This document shows positions 21,123-32,413 of a stretch of DNA of 64,000 bases, one piece after another; within the stretch, counting starts at the first letter, position 1, and each line of letters begins with the position of its first letter. Source of the stretch: Portulaca oleracea (lineage: Eukaryota > Streptophyta > Magnoliopsida > Caryophyllales > Portulacaceae); the NCBI GenBank assembly GCA_029582165.1, contig CM055888.1:34147408-34211407 (forward strand), given 5' to 3'. A program made the translations under genes and the position numbers. The notes under the pieces are model-generated. The model was not told the origin of the DNA and searched no databases. It saw only the letters and a program-made list of their open reading frames with translations.

Positions 21123-22575
21123 TCACATGCTTAGAACACCAACTAAGTCCAAACAATGTTCAAACTTAGCTATAGATAGAGGCTTGGTTAACATGTCTAC
21201 AGGATTATCAGAAGTATGAACCTTCTTCACCACGATCTCTCCTGCAGCAACTGTATCTCTGATGAAGTGATACCTGACTCTTATATGCTTGGTCTTCGAA
21301 TGATAAGTGTCATTCTTTGTCATATGTATAGCACTCTGACTGTCTAAATAAACCACAGTCTCGCCCTGTGGTACTCCAAGCTCCATGACCAATCCCCTCA
21401 ACCATATGGCCTCCTTCACTCCTTCCGTTGCAGCAATATATTCAGCCTCTGTAGTAGACAGGGCTGCTATAGATTGAAGTGAAGCTTTCCAAGATATTGC
21501 TCCTCCACACATGACGAACACATACCCTGAAATTGAGCATCTCCTATCCAGATCTCCACCATAATCAGCATCAACATAACCTGCAACATCAGACGTTGCA
21601 GCACTACCTCTATCATACAGGAAGCCCTTCTCCAAAGTACCTTTCACATAGCGAAGGATCCACTTCACTCCTTCCCAATGCTCCTTCCCTGGATTCTGCA
21701 TATATCTACTCACCACACTAACTGCATGGGACAGGTCAGGTCTAGTACACACCATAGCATACGTCAAACTACCAACTGCACTAGCATAGGGAATATTAGA
21801 CATCCTCCTTACCTCCAAATCAGATTTAGGACAGTTCTCACCAGACAACTTGAAGTGTGCAGCTAAAGGAGTTGAAACTGCTTTACAGTTTCTCATGTTG
21901 AATCTGTCCAACACCTTCTCCAGATATTTTTTCTGAGATAGGAACAACTTCTTTGCCTTTCTATCCCTTTGGATCTCCATATCCAAAATCTTCTTCGCCG
22001 CTCCGAGGTCTTTCATCTCAAACTCCTGGTTGAGTTGAGATTTTAGCTTCTTTATTAGTGACATGTCCCTGGAGGCAATCAACATGTCATCCACATACAA
22101 TAATAAATAAATGAAAGACCTGTCATCAAATTGCCTGTAGTACACACAATTATCATAGTGACTTCTTGTGTACCCTTGCCCTACCATAAAGGTATCAAAC
22201 CTTTTGTACCTTTGCACTGGTGCTGTTTAAGTCCATACAAGGACTTCCTTAATGCATGCATTCCTGTTTACGAGAACGATGAAACTCCCTCTGTCGCCTC
22301 ATAAATATTTCCTCCTCCAACTCGCCATGGAGGAAAGCTGTCTTGACATCAAGTTGCTCCAACTCCAAATCAAATAGAGCAACAAAGGCAAGCAAGGTGC
22401 GGATCGACGTATGCCTCACGACTGGCGAGAATACTTCGTTGTAGTCGATTCCTTCTTTCTGGTTGCAACCCCTTACCACTAATCTGGCCTTCCACCTTGC
22501 ACTTTCTACACCAGGGATACCTTCCTTTCTCTTGTACACCCACTTCGCAGTAAGAGCTCGTCGCCCTTTAGGCAA
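21123..22575 (-). pseudogene. Copia-1 reverse transcriptase and RNase H
   Basis: The first piece (22575 to 22249) has KWVYKRK, ARLVVRGCNQKEGIDYNEVFSPV and LDVKTAFLHGELEEEI. After a frameshift the second piece (22217 to 21123, 364 residues) carries [10 protein letters not shown] with the catalytic Asp pair, [14 protein letters not shown], and the copia RNase H ([43 protein letters not shown]). The C-terminus ends naturally, 81 bp before the PPT. One frameshift near 22220-22248 disables it. Confidence 0.92.
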
Positions 22576-23866
22576 CTCACATAGCTCCCATGTATGATTT
22601 TTCTACAGACTCTCCATCTCCTCTTGCATAGCTCCTATCCAATTTGAGGCATTCGGACAAGAGATGGCCTCCTGATAGGTAGAAGGTTCAGCACCTTCAG
22701 GAGTCTCCTCTGCAACACTCAGCGCATAAGCAATCATAGCATCATCTTCTTCAGTATATCGCGCTGGTCTCCTGATCTCCCTCCTGGGACGATCTCCACC
22801 TGAGGAACATTCGTCTCAATCTCAGGCTCATCAACCTGAGTTGGTTCAGGAACATCTGTAGTTTACTCCTGATTGCAGGTTCCAGCAGCTCCACCTTGAG
22901 CCTGCTCCACCTCGAACACCATTCTTCCTGCATCCTTCTCCTGATTTCCTGCATCATCAGAAGTACCGGTAGATTCCATTCCAAATAACATAGTAGTTTC
23001 ACATTAAAGGTTACATCTCTAGACTGAACAACTTTCATCAAATCACCACATTCTATATCCCTTAGACTCAGACCCGTAACCTAGAAACATGCATTTAACA
23101 GCTCTGGGAGACAGCTTCCCATCATTCACATGGACATATGCAGGACATCCAAAAATTCTCAAATCAGAATAATTAACTGGATTACCTGTCCATACTTCCT
23201 CTGGAATCTGGTATTCGATAGAGGCATGAGGTGATCTGTTCGGTGAGCGTGAGATATCACCTCCGCGAGCGATTTGTTCTTCCAAAGCCCGCATTCGAGC
23301 ATGCAGCGGGCTTTCTCGAGTGTCTGTTGATTCCCTCGGCTACCCGTTTTTTGAGGCTTACCCACCAAGGTTCGATGCCTCGCAATCCCACGCTCCTCGC
23401 ACCAAGAATTGAGAATCAACAAACTCCAACCCATTATCGATCTGAGTTTCTTGATTTTCCTGCTGCAGTTCTCCACCAAAGCTTTGAACTTCTTGAAATA
23501 TGAAAATGTCTCATTCTTGTGCTGCAGGAAATAAACCCAAGTCTTCCTCGAGAAGTCATCCACGAATGTCAACATGTAGCGCTTGCCACCCAGTGATGGC
23601 ACTCTAGCAGGACCCCACAAATCTGAATGAATATAATCAAGGATCCCTGTTGTTGTATGTTTAGCCCTTGAAAAGCTAACCCTCTTCTGTTTCCCGTAGA
23701 CACAGTGATCGCAAAACTCCAACTTGCCGATCTTTGCGCCTTCAAGGTATCCCTTCTTGCTCAACATTGACATTCTCTTCTCGCCCATGTGGCCTAGTCT
23801 CATGTGCCACAGTTTTGTGCTGTCGGACTCATCAAGATTTAGGATTGCCGCTGCAGATCCTGTCAC
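22576..23866 (-). pseudogene. Copia-1 integrase and linker
   Basis: The pre-integrase HHCC domain is clear (LWHMRLGHMGEKRM, then CDHCVYGKQKRVSF). The core follows with IHSDLWGPARVPSLGGKRYMLTFVDDFSRKTWVY. The frame shifts near 23290-23420, and the integrase C-terminal part (VNYSDLRIFGCPAYVHV) is in another frame at 23043-23294. A further shifted, degraded linker lies at 22751-23041. At least three frameshifts are needed to connect the pieces. Confidence 0.88.
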
Positions 23867-25150
23867 TGTATACCCCTACAGGATGTATAGACTTCCCTTC
23901 CTGATTCCCTTCATAAGAACCATGGAACCCCTGCACACTCTCAAAACACCATCTTCTCCTTTGTACCTGCAGCCGTTAGCTTCAAGAGTACCCAAAGAAA
24001 TTAAATTTCGAGTCATGTTAGGGATATGACGAACCTCCTTGAGAGTTCTAACGATTCCATCATGAGTCTTGATTTTGATGCTACCGATTCCTGCAACCTT
24101 GCAGGCTGTGTCGTTACCCATGACTACGACCCCAGTGTCAACACTCTCATAAGACTCGAACCAGTCCTTATGAGGACACATATGATAGGTGCACCCCGTG
24201 TCAAGAACCCACTCATCTCTAGCTATCCTACTCGATGTGGTAGCCAAGGCATCATCCGTAACTACAAACCCATCACCATCTGACTCGGACTCTACACAGT
24301 TTGAGGTACCAGGTTTGGTGTGATTATCCTTACTCTCCTGCTTCTGGTCTCTCTGTTTTGCCCAACAGTCTCTCTCTATATGCCCCATCTTACTACAGTA
24401 GTTACACTTCTTATTCTTGTGAGGATTCCTAGACTTTGAACGGTGTTTAGACCTCCCTCTAGACCCGTTTCCCTTACGTTCAGTATTTCTACCCCTTACA
24501 ACCATAGCATCACCACCCTGGTCATCTCCATCGGTATCAAGTTTCTCCTTAGACACTAAACTAGCCTTTACTTCACTAAGGTTAAGGTCACCACGATTCC
24601 CATACAACATGATTTCCTTAAATTGTTTATGTGATGCAGATAGGGACAAAATTAAATGAAAAGCCTTATCCTCATCAGTGTGTTTTATATCCATTGATTC
24701 CAATTCAGTAATAATAGAATCAAATTCACTAAGATGTGCCTGAATAGAAGTACCTTGGGGCATCTTCAGCCTGTAGAATTTCTCCTTCATTCGGTACTTG
24801 TTTGCACGACTCTTCGACATGTACAGCTCTTCCAGTCTGGTCCAGAGCTCCCGAGGTTTCTCGATATGCATCACCTCTCTCTGAATATGCTCCGCCAAGC
24901 ACAATTGAATCCCTGCCAGAGTCTTATCTTCAAGCTTCTTTCACTCCCTTGGAGTCAGATTCCCCTTGATATCCTTCTGGAGTTTTTTGAATTCATCATC
25001 GCTCATTGTTGCATCAGTCTTCGTGTCGGGATACTCAATCACATCCCATAACCCGTGCTGAATCAGGACCGCCTTCATCTGTAGTCTTCCCATAGTAGAA
25101 CTCCTCGTTCCATCAAATTTTGGAATATCACACTTCATGATTGAAGCCAT
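23867..25150 (-). pseudogene. Copia-1 gag and protease
   Basis: The natural start is probably the ATG at 25150 (MASIMKCDIPKFDGT); the frame also extends to a GTG at 25156. Gag carries the copia Gag region (LCLAEHIQREVMHIEKPREL, YRMKEKFYRLKMPQGTS), a basic segment and one zinc knuckle, CNYCSKMGHIERDC. The protease site reads VLDTGCTYHM. One in-frame TGA (near 24938) and one TAG just before the integrase domain (near 23874) break an otherwise continuous frame. Confidence 0.92.
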
Positions 25151-25155
25151 CTCCA

Positions 25156-25171
25156 CCTTGTTTTGATACCA
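25156..25171 (-). promoter_or_regulatory. Copia-1 primer binding site
   Basis: On the minus strand TGGTATCAAAACAAGG follows the LTR end after AG. It is a variant of the TGGTATCAGAGC site complementary to initiator tRNA-Met. Confidence 0.8.
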
Positions 25172-25173
25172 CT

Positions 25174-25748
25174 TGTTAGAGAAAAGTGAGTAGCAAGGTA
25201 ACAGCGGAAGCGAATAATAGAATCGAAAACGAGATGACGGATATTACGACAAAATTTAGGAACGAAAAATAAGTGATAAAATCAAACACCAGAATTACGT
25301 GGGAAACCGAAGAACTCGGAGAAAAAACCCACGGACGGCGACAGCCAGAAAATAATCCACTATGAGAAAAGAGGAGTACAACCTGATCACTATCACAGGG
25401 TGTGATGCGATCCACAAAGGAGATTACAATAACAATCTCTCAACACTCAACTCACAATCTATCAGGATACACTGGGGAAAATATTGGTGATACCCCTTTC
25501 TCTCTCAATATTTTCTCTCTCTCTAGCTCTCTGTGTTTACCGATGTGTTTTTGGTGGAGAAACATGCACCCTATTTATAGGGAGAACTCCCTATAACCTA
25601 ACTTGACTCCCACTCCAAATAGATTTAGAATCTAATACAATTAGGAAACCCAACACAATAAGGAAACCTAAATAATATCCTAATACAATTAGGAAACAAA
25701 TAATTGTGAGATCAAGAGATTTGGTGATTTTAGGACACTTTCCTAACA
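25174..25748 (-). repeat. Copia-1 5' LTR
   Basis: Same length and ends as the 3' LTR at 20453-21027, with scattered single-base differences (for example CTCATAATC against CTCACAATC). Confidence 0.92.
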
Positions 25749-26764
25749 GGTTACTTAAATATATATAAAAGAAAGAACTTAATCAGAGATTACTCGTGTT
25801 AGTCTAAGTTTCCAATACTTGGATCAACCAACGCAAACTCAGAATTTACTGATTCATCTTAGAATAGGTCCTTACAACCTTAGATAGACACGTGTGCACA
25901 CATCAACATGAGGAATGATTTAGATATTTATACTAGGGTATATCCCCAAGTCTCTTGGTCCATAACCGTGCATGATACAAGATCCTGATCTCTGGGTTAT
26001 CCTCCGATATCAGATTGAACTAAACTTAACGTTTTGACGACTCATACAACATATCATACTCAACTCGTACCCTTATTGGAATTTAATGTTAAATTAACAA
26101 AATGTACTTACATGTACGTACAATATTGATCACATAAAATTACCAAATTACCCTTACTCTCAAGCACGTTCCCGTAACGTAGAAAATTACTATCTTACCC
26201 TTGCTAGCTCCTCAACGGTCCTATGAGCTCAAGAGTTAGCAGAAATAATCGCCAATAAAATCTCAAAAATTAACGGAGTCAAACTTAAATAATTAACGAC
26301 ATCACGGTCAACGTATTCACATTTTTTGGGGTTTTACAACTTCATTGATAAAATTTCATTGATAAATACTCTATTTAAAATTTGGAGAACGTAAAAGTCA
26401 TGTGAAACCCCGAAAAATCCAAAGATGTTGACCGTAACCTCGTTAATAAATTAGGTTTGACTTCGTGATTTATTATTATTCATTTGTGTTTATTTATGCT
26501 AACGCTTGAGCTCGTAGGACCGTTGAGGGGCTAACAAGGGTAGAATAGTAATTTCCGCTGGTTAATATTATGTTATATGATTAATTACGTGAATATTATT
26601 TGCTATGTGATTATATGATTATTAGTATTAATATTATTATTACTATTAATATTATTACTAGTTGTTTTTAGAAAAGAAAAATCAGATTGCTTATTGGGTT
26701 GGATTAGGAGTGGGATTAGTATAGTTGGGCCTTTATTAGACTAATTGGGCCTAGATATGTGTCG

Positions 26765-26830
26765 GATATAAAAACCCCTCTCCCTCTCCCTCAAACCCTA
26801 ATCAAAACCCAAACCCTAACCCTAACCCTC
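26765..26830 (+). promoter_or_regulatory. TATA box and telobox run in Tekay-2 5' LTR
   Basis: GATATAAAAACCCC gives a good TATA box. About 45 bp downstream lies AAACCCTAACCCTAACCCT, a run of telomere-type CCCTAA units, with another AACCCTAATC in between. In the 3' LTR (36346-36410) one base of the run has changed. Plant teloboxes bind TRB/Myb-type factors; a role here is inferred from position near the RNA start. Confidence 0.7.
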
Positions 26831-27271
26831 ACCCCCTCTCCCTTCTCTCTCTCTGCCGTCCACCCAGCCACGCCGTCGCAGCCGCCGGCCACCACCCGCA
26901 ACACCGGCAACCACCTCTTCCTCCCTCTTTCTTTCTCTTTCTCTCTCTCGATCTGACTCTCTCCCTCTCTCTGAAACCGCCGGCTACCACCACCGACGAC
27001 GTTGCCGTCGTTGACGCCAGACTTCGCCGCATCCACCAGGCGTCGCCGCCGCCCAGACGACCGCCGCGAACCACCCAGACCACCGCAACCACCCTTCCTC
27101 TCTCTTTCGTTCTCTTTCCCTCCCTCCGTCTCACTTTCAAATCTCCCCCACCCTCTGCTCGCGCCACCACACCACCAGGCCACCTCTACCAGACAGCCGC
27201 GCCGCCTCAGACCACCGCCACCACCGTCGGAAATCCCCGGTAACCACGTCCGACCCCTCAGTATCGTTCTT

Positions 27272-27307
<36 letters not shown>

Positions 27308-27478
27308 TCTGCAACTGCCCAGACGACACACCACCGTCGCCTTCGCCGCCCAGCATCGACGCCGCCGCCGCTTCGACCGACCGCCCATAGTCGCCGGAAA
27401 ACCACCCGGACTTGGCCTAGCAAAACCTACGTAAACCCTAATTTCCTTTTTTTTAGAAACTTTTTCTTTTCTTTTTCT

Positions 27479-27479
27479 G

Positions 27480-27531
<52 letters not shown>

Positions 27532-27535
27532 GTTA
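27479..27535 (+). repeat. (TTA)n triplet run
   Basis: There are about 17 units here against about nine at the same place in the 3' LTR (37042-37068). This is a length change since insertion. Confidence 0.85.
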
Positions 27536-28982
27536 ATTCTTGTTGTAAATCTTGTAATTTGGGTAATTAGGGTGTAATTTTTATTAAGTCGTTATTTGTA
27601 ATTAATTTGTTCTTGTATTGTATTATTTATTGTAATTTTGTATCAATTACTATGTGTAATTTTATGTTGTAAATTGTAATTAGATTAGGTTGTAATAGTT
27701 GGTTATTAGGTTTAAAAGTGGTTCTTTAATGTTCTTTATTATTCTTTATATGAACCTTTTTAGACCACAATATTATTGTTTGCACGAATTAAAAAGTTTA
27801 ATTACCTAGATTAATTCTTGATTCGTTAGTTAAGTATTCACATGTTCTTTATTTCAATCATGTTTAATTTTATGTTAAATCTTGTTAAATAAGTTAGGGT
27901 GATTGAATTACAAAAGTTCGATTCTTGTTTATTAAATTATGATTCTTGATTGAATCTTGTATAAAGAAATTAGTTGTTGGGATTCTTGTTTGGTAGTTTA
28001 AATGTTTATATGTTCTTTATAATTTATTCACATGTTCTTTAAAACCTTTCTTGATTCTTGATTAAGAAATTCGTGTCTTATAATTATTCATGTTGTAATT
28101 TTAGGATCTTGAAATAGTTAATTGTTAATTCATATTTAGGGTAATGATATTGTTATCTCATGTATGCTTTTAGGGTTAGTGGAAATATTAAAGTTGATTG
28201 CATGTTTTACATTTTAGTTTTGATGGTAGGAGGTTTGATGTTTGAACCTTAGTGGGATTAGACTAATTACCTTGGACCTTAGTTATTGTTTAAAGCCCAA
28301 ATTAGGACCCCGGGATCAAATGGTGAAAGTTAGAACCGGAATAACAAATTAAATTAATAACCGTTATCGGGACAGTTTATTTAGTGCCTAAAGATCGAGT
28401 CACCACGATTAGTATAGTTTTCCTTCAATCAAACCCTTGGACTGGAGTTTCCCCTAGATGTGAGCGTTCATAGGAATTTTGCGGAACGGACTTTTGAGTT
28501 GTATAGCTCGAGTTATAGTCGTTTTACCAGAACCTGTCGGAACTGGACCAGTTGGACGTTTTGGTACTTTTAGAGTCCTTCGGGACTGATTTGGGCTTAA
28601 TCATCAACATAGAAGTTTTAGTAGACATTCCGAGGTTTCCGAAAAGTCCAGAACCAGCCCTGTAGGATGTCGGGAAGTCGAGTTGTGACTCGTTTTATGT
28701 GAACGTTATAATCTGTCCTCTGCTTGCTTCTTTTTATAATAATTGTTGAGTGAAAATAATATGTGATCTTGTTATGTGTTTTCTTGGAGGTGTTAAGTGT
28801 AATTTCATAAATGATAGGAACCTAATTGTTCCTAGGGGATGGGTTAGGTAGTTGATAGTTAACACTAACTCCGTTAGAACGCGTTTTGATTAGATAATTA
28901 CTTTTATTCTAGGCCCGAGTTAGTGCGAGACGTTAGTGAGCTCAAGTGTGTTCTTCTTTTGCTGTGCTGTGAAGTATATCAG

Positions 28983-29640
28983 GTAATGTCTATGCTCTAA
29001 TCCCCACCGGGATGCTCTTTAAATGTGTTTTAATGTTTTCTAATCTATTTTGAGAATTGCATCCCGAAAGGGGACTTTATGTTGAAATGTGACCATCTGT
29101 TTTGAATAACTGTTTGTACTTTTGTGATCTGTGATTTATGAATTGAGGAAATTGAGATGGTCTTTTATTAGTGGTTTTATTTCGTTTTTGATAAACCTGG
29201 GTTGGGATTGACTTGAGAGCTGTGAGCTGAGCTTTGCATAATATACTAATAATTCAAGTGGAAACGTTAAGCGGGTTTCGGGGGATAACCTATTGTGCAG
29301 GTGTCACAATCTGCAGGGTTATGGACCAGGAAATCAAGGCTTCCTTCCCTGATATAGGATAGTATTTTGATGCCTTTGGTAGGCGATATTATTGATGCCT
29401 TTGGTAGGCGATGTTCTTGATGCCTTTGGTAGGCGATGTTTTGATGCCTTTGGTGGGCGATATTATTTATGCCTTTGGTAGGCGATGTTCTTGATGCCTT
29501 TAGTTGGGATTAAAGGTTTTTAAAACGTTTGATTTGATCCCTCTCCCTAAAGTGAATTGAAATGAACTTAAACTGTTTTAAACGTCAGGGGTAGACATTA
29601 TTGAGATTTCCCACTCATTTTTGAAATGTTTTGTTTTCAG
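28983..29640 (+). other. Candidate intron in Tekay-2 5' LTR
   Basis: The donor is TATCAG/GTAATGTCTATG. The acceptor is TGTTTTGTTTTCAG/GTGAAGATC. The 3' LTR has the same at 38519-39253, and Tekay-1 at 10178-10861. It would be removed from RNA started at the LTR TATA box, shortening the leader; a full genomic RNA must keep it. Confidence 0.5.
29368..29510 (+). repeat. TGATGCCTTTGGTAGGCGAT minisatellite, 5' LTR
   Basis: About five and a half copies of a 22-25 bp unit. The array is cut short by the deletion that distinguishes this LTR from the 3' LTR. Confidence 0.85.
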
Positions 29641-29928
29641 GTGAAGATCTAAATGCTGGGAACGGGAATTAGAAGTGAGGACGACGAGTCTAGAAGTCCT
29701 TGAAACTTTTTATTTCGTTTTCGTTATGATGTCTTAAAGTTGGTTTTGAGTTGTTAGTAGTTACCGTTAGCAGACAGTTATGTTTTCCTTTCTCGCCTTG
29801 TGTTCCTTCGGGGATACGGCAGTGACGCCCAAACTGAATTTGAAGTCTTCCGCTAAGTTTTGTCTGTTAACGTTAGTTTGACTTTGACTTTGACTTTTCT
29901 ATAATTGAATTTTCGGGGCGTTACAAAA

Positions 29929-29948
29929 TGGTATCAGAGCTCTGGGTT
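29929..29948 (+). promoter_or_regulatory. Tekay-2 primer binding site
   Basis: TGGTATCAGAGCTCTGGGTT starts three bases after the LTR. TGGTATCAGAGC is the usual complement to plant initiator tRNA-Met. Confidence 0.9.
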
Positions 29949-30112
29949 ACGACCTAGTAGCTCCTCAGAGTCCTTTAGGTTTAGATGGACCCTAGGAAGC
30001 TAAGTTCGGAGCGATGAGTGTAGGATGGGAAAAAGGGATTCATGCTTTCTAAAAGTTGTGTGGTCACGAATATAATGTTCCCTGTGTTGCTAATATGTTT
30101 TGATTATGTAGG

Positions 30113-30775
30113 ATGGCACAACGCACACACTGTCACCAGCACCCCACGCCGTGCTTTCACCGCTACACACCCATTCCTCCTGGTGGGTACTTGGGAACCC
30201 ACATGCTGAATTTCTACGATGAGATCGACCGATACACCAAGGATGTCCCGAACTCCTGCTTGCGTGGCAATGAGGAAGCTCAGGCCAACGCTTTTCTACT
30301 CACCTTACGAGACGATCCCTGGTGGGGCCATACTGTGCCGTCATTGCTGCCGCCCTTGCTTCCGGAGGAGGGGTACCCACACCTGTGCTGTTGGTGTCAG
30401 AGGTATCGGGTAGAGCCGGGGCATCGAATCTCGGAGGTCTTTTCTAGGATCGCCCGGATTGGGATGCGCCGAGTAGAGAGGGTCCAGATGAACCCAGCTC
30501 CTACACCAGCTGAGGATCATGAGGATGACCCTGAAGAGGATCCGGAGGAGGATCCCACCGAGGACAGCACCCAGGATCCCGAGCCCGAGGTAACCTCTAG
30601 GGTCACGGCTGCACTCGCCGTCGAGCCCGAGCATGAGATCCCGCCCGAGGAGGAGGATGAGGTGGACCGGGAGACAGGAGAAGACCCCGAGGAGGACTCG
30701 GGGGATGAGACGAGTGACCCTGAGTGGACTCCAGTTTCAGCGAGGAAGAACCCTCGATGCAGGAGGATCATCTGA
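30113..30775 (+). CDS. Extra intact ORF between primer site and gag (220 aa)
   Basis: An uninterrupted ATG frame ends at TGA. The N-terminal half (residues 1-125) has a His/Cys/Pro-rich start, a LNFYDEIDRY segment, LRDDPWWGHTVPSLLPPLLP and CCWCQRY. The C-terminal half is strongly acidic with Pro (EDDPEEDPEEDPTEDS), then DETSDPEWTPVS and a basic tail. I recognise no family. Its place is that of the extra 5' ORF known in Ogre/Tat elements, but this is a Tekay-type element. It is intact while gag-pol has several breaks. The ATG is one base after an AG that could be a splice acceptor (branch-like TGCTAAT upstream). GC content is clearly above its surroundings. It could be a Gag-like or regulatory protein, or a captured gene piece. 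Confidence 0.6.
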   Translation: MAQRTHCHQHPTPCFHRYTPIPPGGYLGTHMLNFYDEIDRYTKDVPNSCLRGNEEAQANAFLLTLRDDPWWGHTVPSLLPPLLPEEGYPHLCCWCQRYRVEPGHRISEVFSRIARIGMRRVERVQMNPAPTPAEDHEDDPEEDPEEDPTEDSTQDPEPEVTSRVTAALAVEPEHEIPPEEEDEVDRETGEDPEEDSGDETSDPEWTPVSARKNPRCRRII

Positions 30776-31138
30776 GTGGGATGGCTACGATGTGTTGAGT
30801 ATTAGCGTATAGTTGTTACGTTTGTATTTTCTTTTGTTGAATTGTGATATGACCTGAATATTAGCATGTTGTTTCTTTTGGGAAATTGTTCCGATGGAGA
30901 ATATTGTACATATGATTACATTGGTGTATAGAAATACTGTTTTGTGACCTTTCAATATGTGATGAAAAATCATGAAATGAAGTGACGACATAAGAAATTA
31001 CTTGGTGAAATAGAATTACAATTTCGTATTGTTTAGCACCCTATGAGAAGACCGGACCTAGTAGCTACCTCTAGTATGATGCTGAGACAATGGATTGGAA
31101 AACCCTTTGAGTAGACTAAATCGACCCTTTGAATCAGG
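30776..31138 (+). other. Spacer between extra ORF and gag
   Basis: AT-rich, without a gene. It ends CCCTTTGAATCAG one base before the gag ATG, so an acceptor-like AG precedes gag just as one precedes the extra ORF. Confidence 0.55.
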
Positions 31139-32413
31139 ATGTCAGACATGAACGGTTCTCAACCCGACCACGGTACTCGGGAGCGTCCGCAAGCTGCAGC
31201 CGAACAACGCCCTCAAACTGCAACTGAACTACGCCAACGCCTGGCTCACTTGATACCAGGGTCGAGTACAACAACACCGGGGAACGACCTTGCTAGCATG
31301 CTTATGATTGAGATGCTGGGCAAGCACGAGGACCTACTGAGGAAAGTGGTGGATCGACAAGGAGGAGAGAGGGAAGATGACCCCTCCGCTCTTCTCCAGA
31401 GGTTCAACAGCTTCAACCCGCCCGCTTACACCGGGGTAGCTGACCCCAAAGTATTTGAAGATTGGGTTAGGGAAATTGAGAAGATTTTCGACACCACACG
31501 CTGTCCTGAGGAGCTAAGGGTGGACTTTGCTGCGTACCATCTGAAAGAGGAGGCCGATCTATGGTAGGCCAGCGTGAAGGAGATACGGACTGAACCGGGT
31601 TTCGACTGGAACCATTTTAAGGTGGTGCTAAAGGATCGATTTTACCCAATTTCCCTCCAGAAGGCAAAAGAAAAAGAATTCATGAATCTGCGTCAAGGGG
31701 AAACTAGCGTGCTCGCCTACTCTGCAAAGTTCACAGAACTATCTCGGTTTGCATCTGCCTTGGTAGCCACTGAGCAGCTAAGGATGGACCGCTTCTGGGA
31801 TGGATTGAATTGCAAGATTCAGGATCGCATGTCATCACGGGAGTTCACATCTTACTAGAACATGCTGAACATTGCCCTCACTGTAGAAAGGGTGATGCAT
31901 GACATGGAACGACAGTTACGCATACAGGGGCAAAAGAGGAAAGAACCACCCCGTTTTAACCCACCTCAACATTATCAGGAGAAGAGGTTCCGCCCTAACA
32001 ACTGGCAAGGAAACCAGTCTTCGGGGCATAGGCCATCGAATATTCCAATCTGCAAGGTTTGTGGTCGACCAGGCCATTATCCACGGGATTGTAGAGCAAG
32101 GAACGTGCGAGGGGGATGTTTCAACTGCGGGAGTTTCCAACATCAGGTACGTCAGTGCCCTCAACAGCCTACAGGGGGCCGAAGTGGAGGGAACAACGGA
32201 AGCAACGGAAATAATGGAACAATGGGAATAACGGGAATTGGAGAGCCCCGCAGACAACATATCAAAACCGGGGAGGCTATAATGGGAATCAAAGGCCACA
32301 ACAACAAAACCGGGATGGTTCCGGTGGAAATCGAAACAACCAAGGAAGGCCGGCAAACCCGCCCCGTCCGCAACAACAACCACCGCGCAACGCAGGAGGA
32401 CGGGTATACGTAA
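31139..32413 (+). pseudogene. Tekay-2 gag
   Basis: One frame with TAG at 31565-31567 (after EADLW, where a second Trp is typical) and TAG at 31856-31858. It contains the Ty3 Gag core (FNSFNPPAYTGVADPKVFEDWV, FYPISLQKAKEKEFMNLRQG), then two CCHC knuckles, CKVCGRPGHYPRDC and CFNCGSFQHQVRQC, and a Gly/Asn-rich region that drifts out of frame before the protease. The start ATG (MSDMNGSQPDHG) follows CAGG. Gag would form the particle and package RNA. Confidence 0.9.

Larger units (their letters stand above)
20453..25748 (-). mobile_element. Copia-1: full-length Ty1/copia element
   Basis: It has two 575-bp LTRs, TSD GGTTA on both sides (20448-20452 and 25749-25753), a primer site next to the right LTR and a PPT next to the left one. 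The order gag-protease-integrase-RT-RNase H is that of Ty1/copia; the Gag and RT text look like the Tork/Tnt1 group (lineage tentative). By eye the LTRs differ at 11 of 575 sites, about 2%. All coding domains are present but interrupted. Confidence 0.93.
20330..26338 (-). mobile_element. Tekay-3: divergent Tekay-like LTR, split by Copia-1
   Basis: Read on the minus strand from 26338 it starts TGTAAAACCCCAAAAAATG. It keeps landmarks of the Tekay LTR: CTCATAGGACCGTTGAGG after the promoter-distal start, GATAACCCAGAGATCAGG, GGTTATGGACCA, and beyond the Copia insertion TGCTTTCAG/GTGGAAACTG, the counterpart of the conserved LTR acceptor. It is shortened by deletions. The far end is not defined, and no internal region is attached. 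Confidence 0.6.
26401..29925 (+). repeat. Tekay-2 5' LTR
   Basis: It contains a TATA box at about 26766, a telomere-like CCCTAA run, a CT/CG-rich segment (26840-27420) and a TTA/ATT triplet run, then AT-rich sequence and a candidate intron with a minisatellite. The long open frames in the CT/CG-rich part (Arg/Glu- and Ser/Pro-rich, both strands) are low-complexity translations. Relative to the 3' LTR it lacks about 80 bp near 29503. Confidence 0.93.

Noticed and set aside
26791..27577. Long open frames on both strands over the CT/CG-rich part of the Tekay-2 LTRs (up to 210 residues), repeated at 36370-37072
   Set aside because: They are Arg/Glu-, Ser/Pro- and Leu-run translations of CT and TTA repeats, sit in both LTRs, and show no domain.
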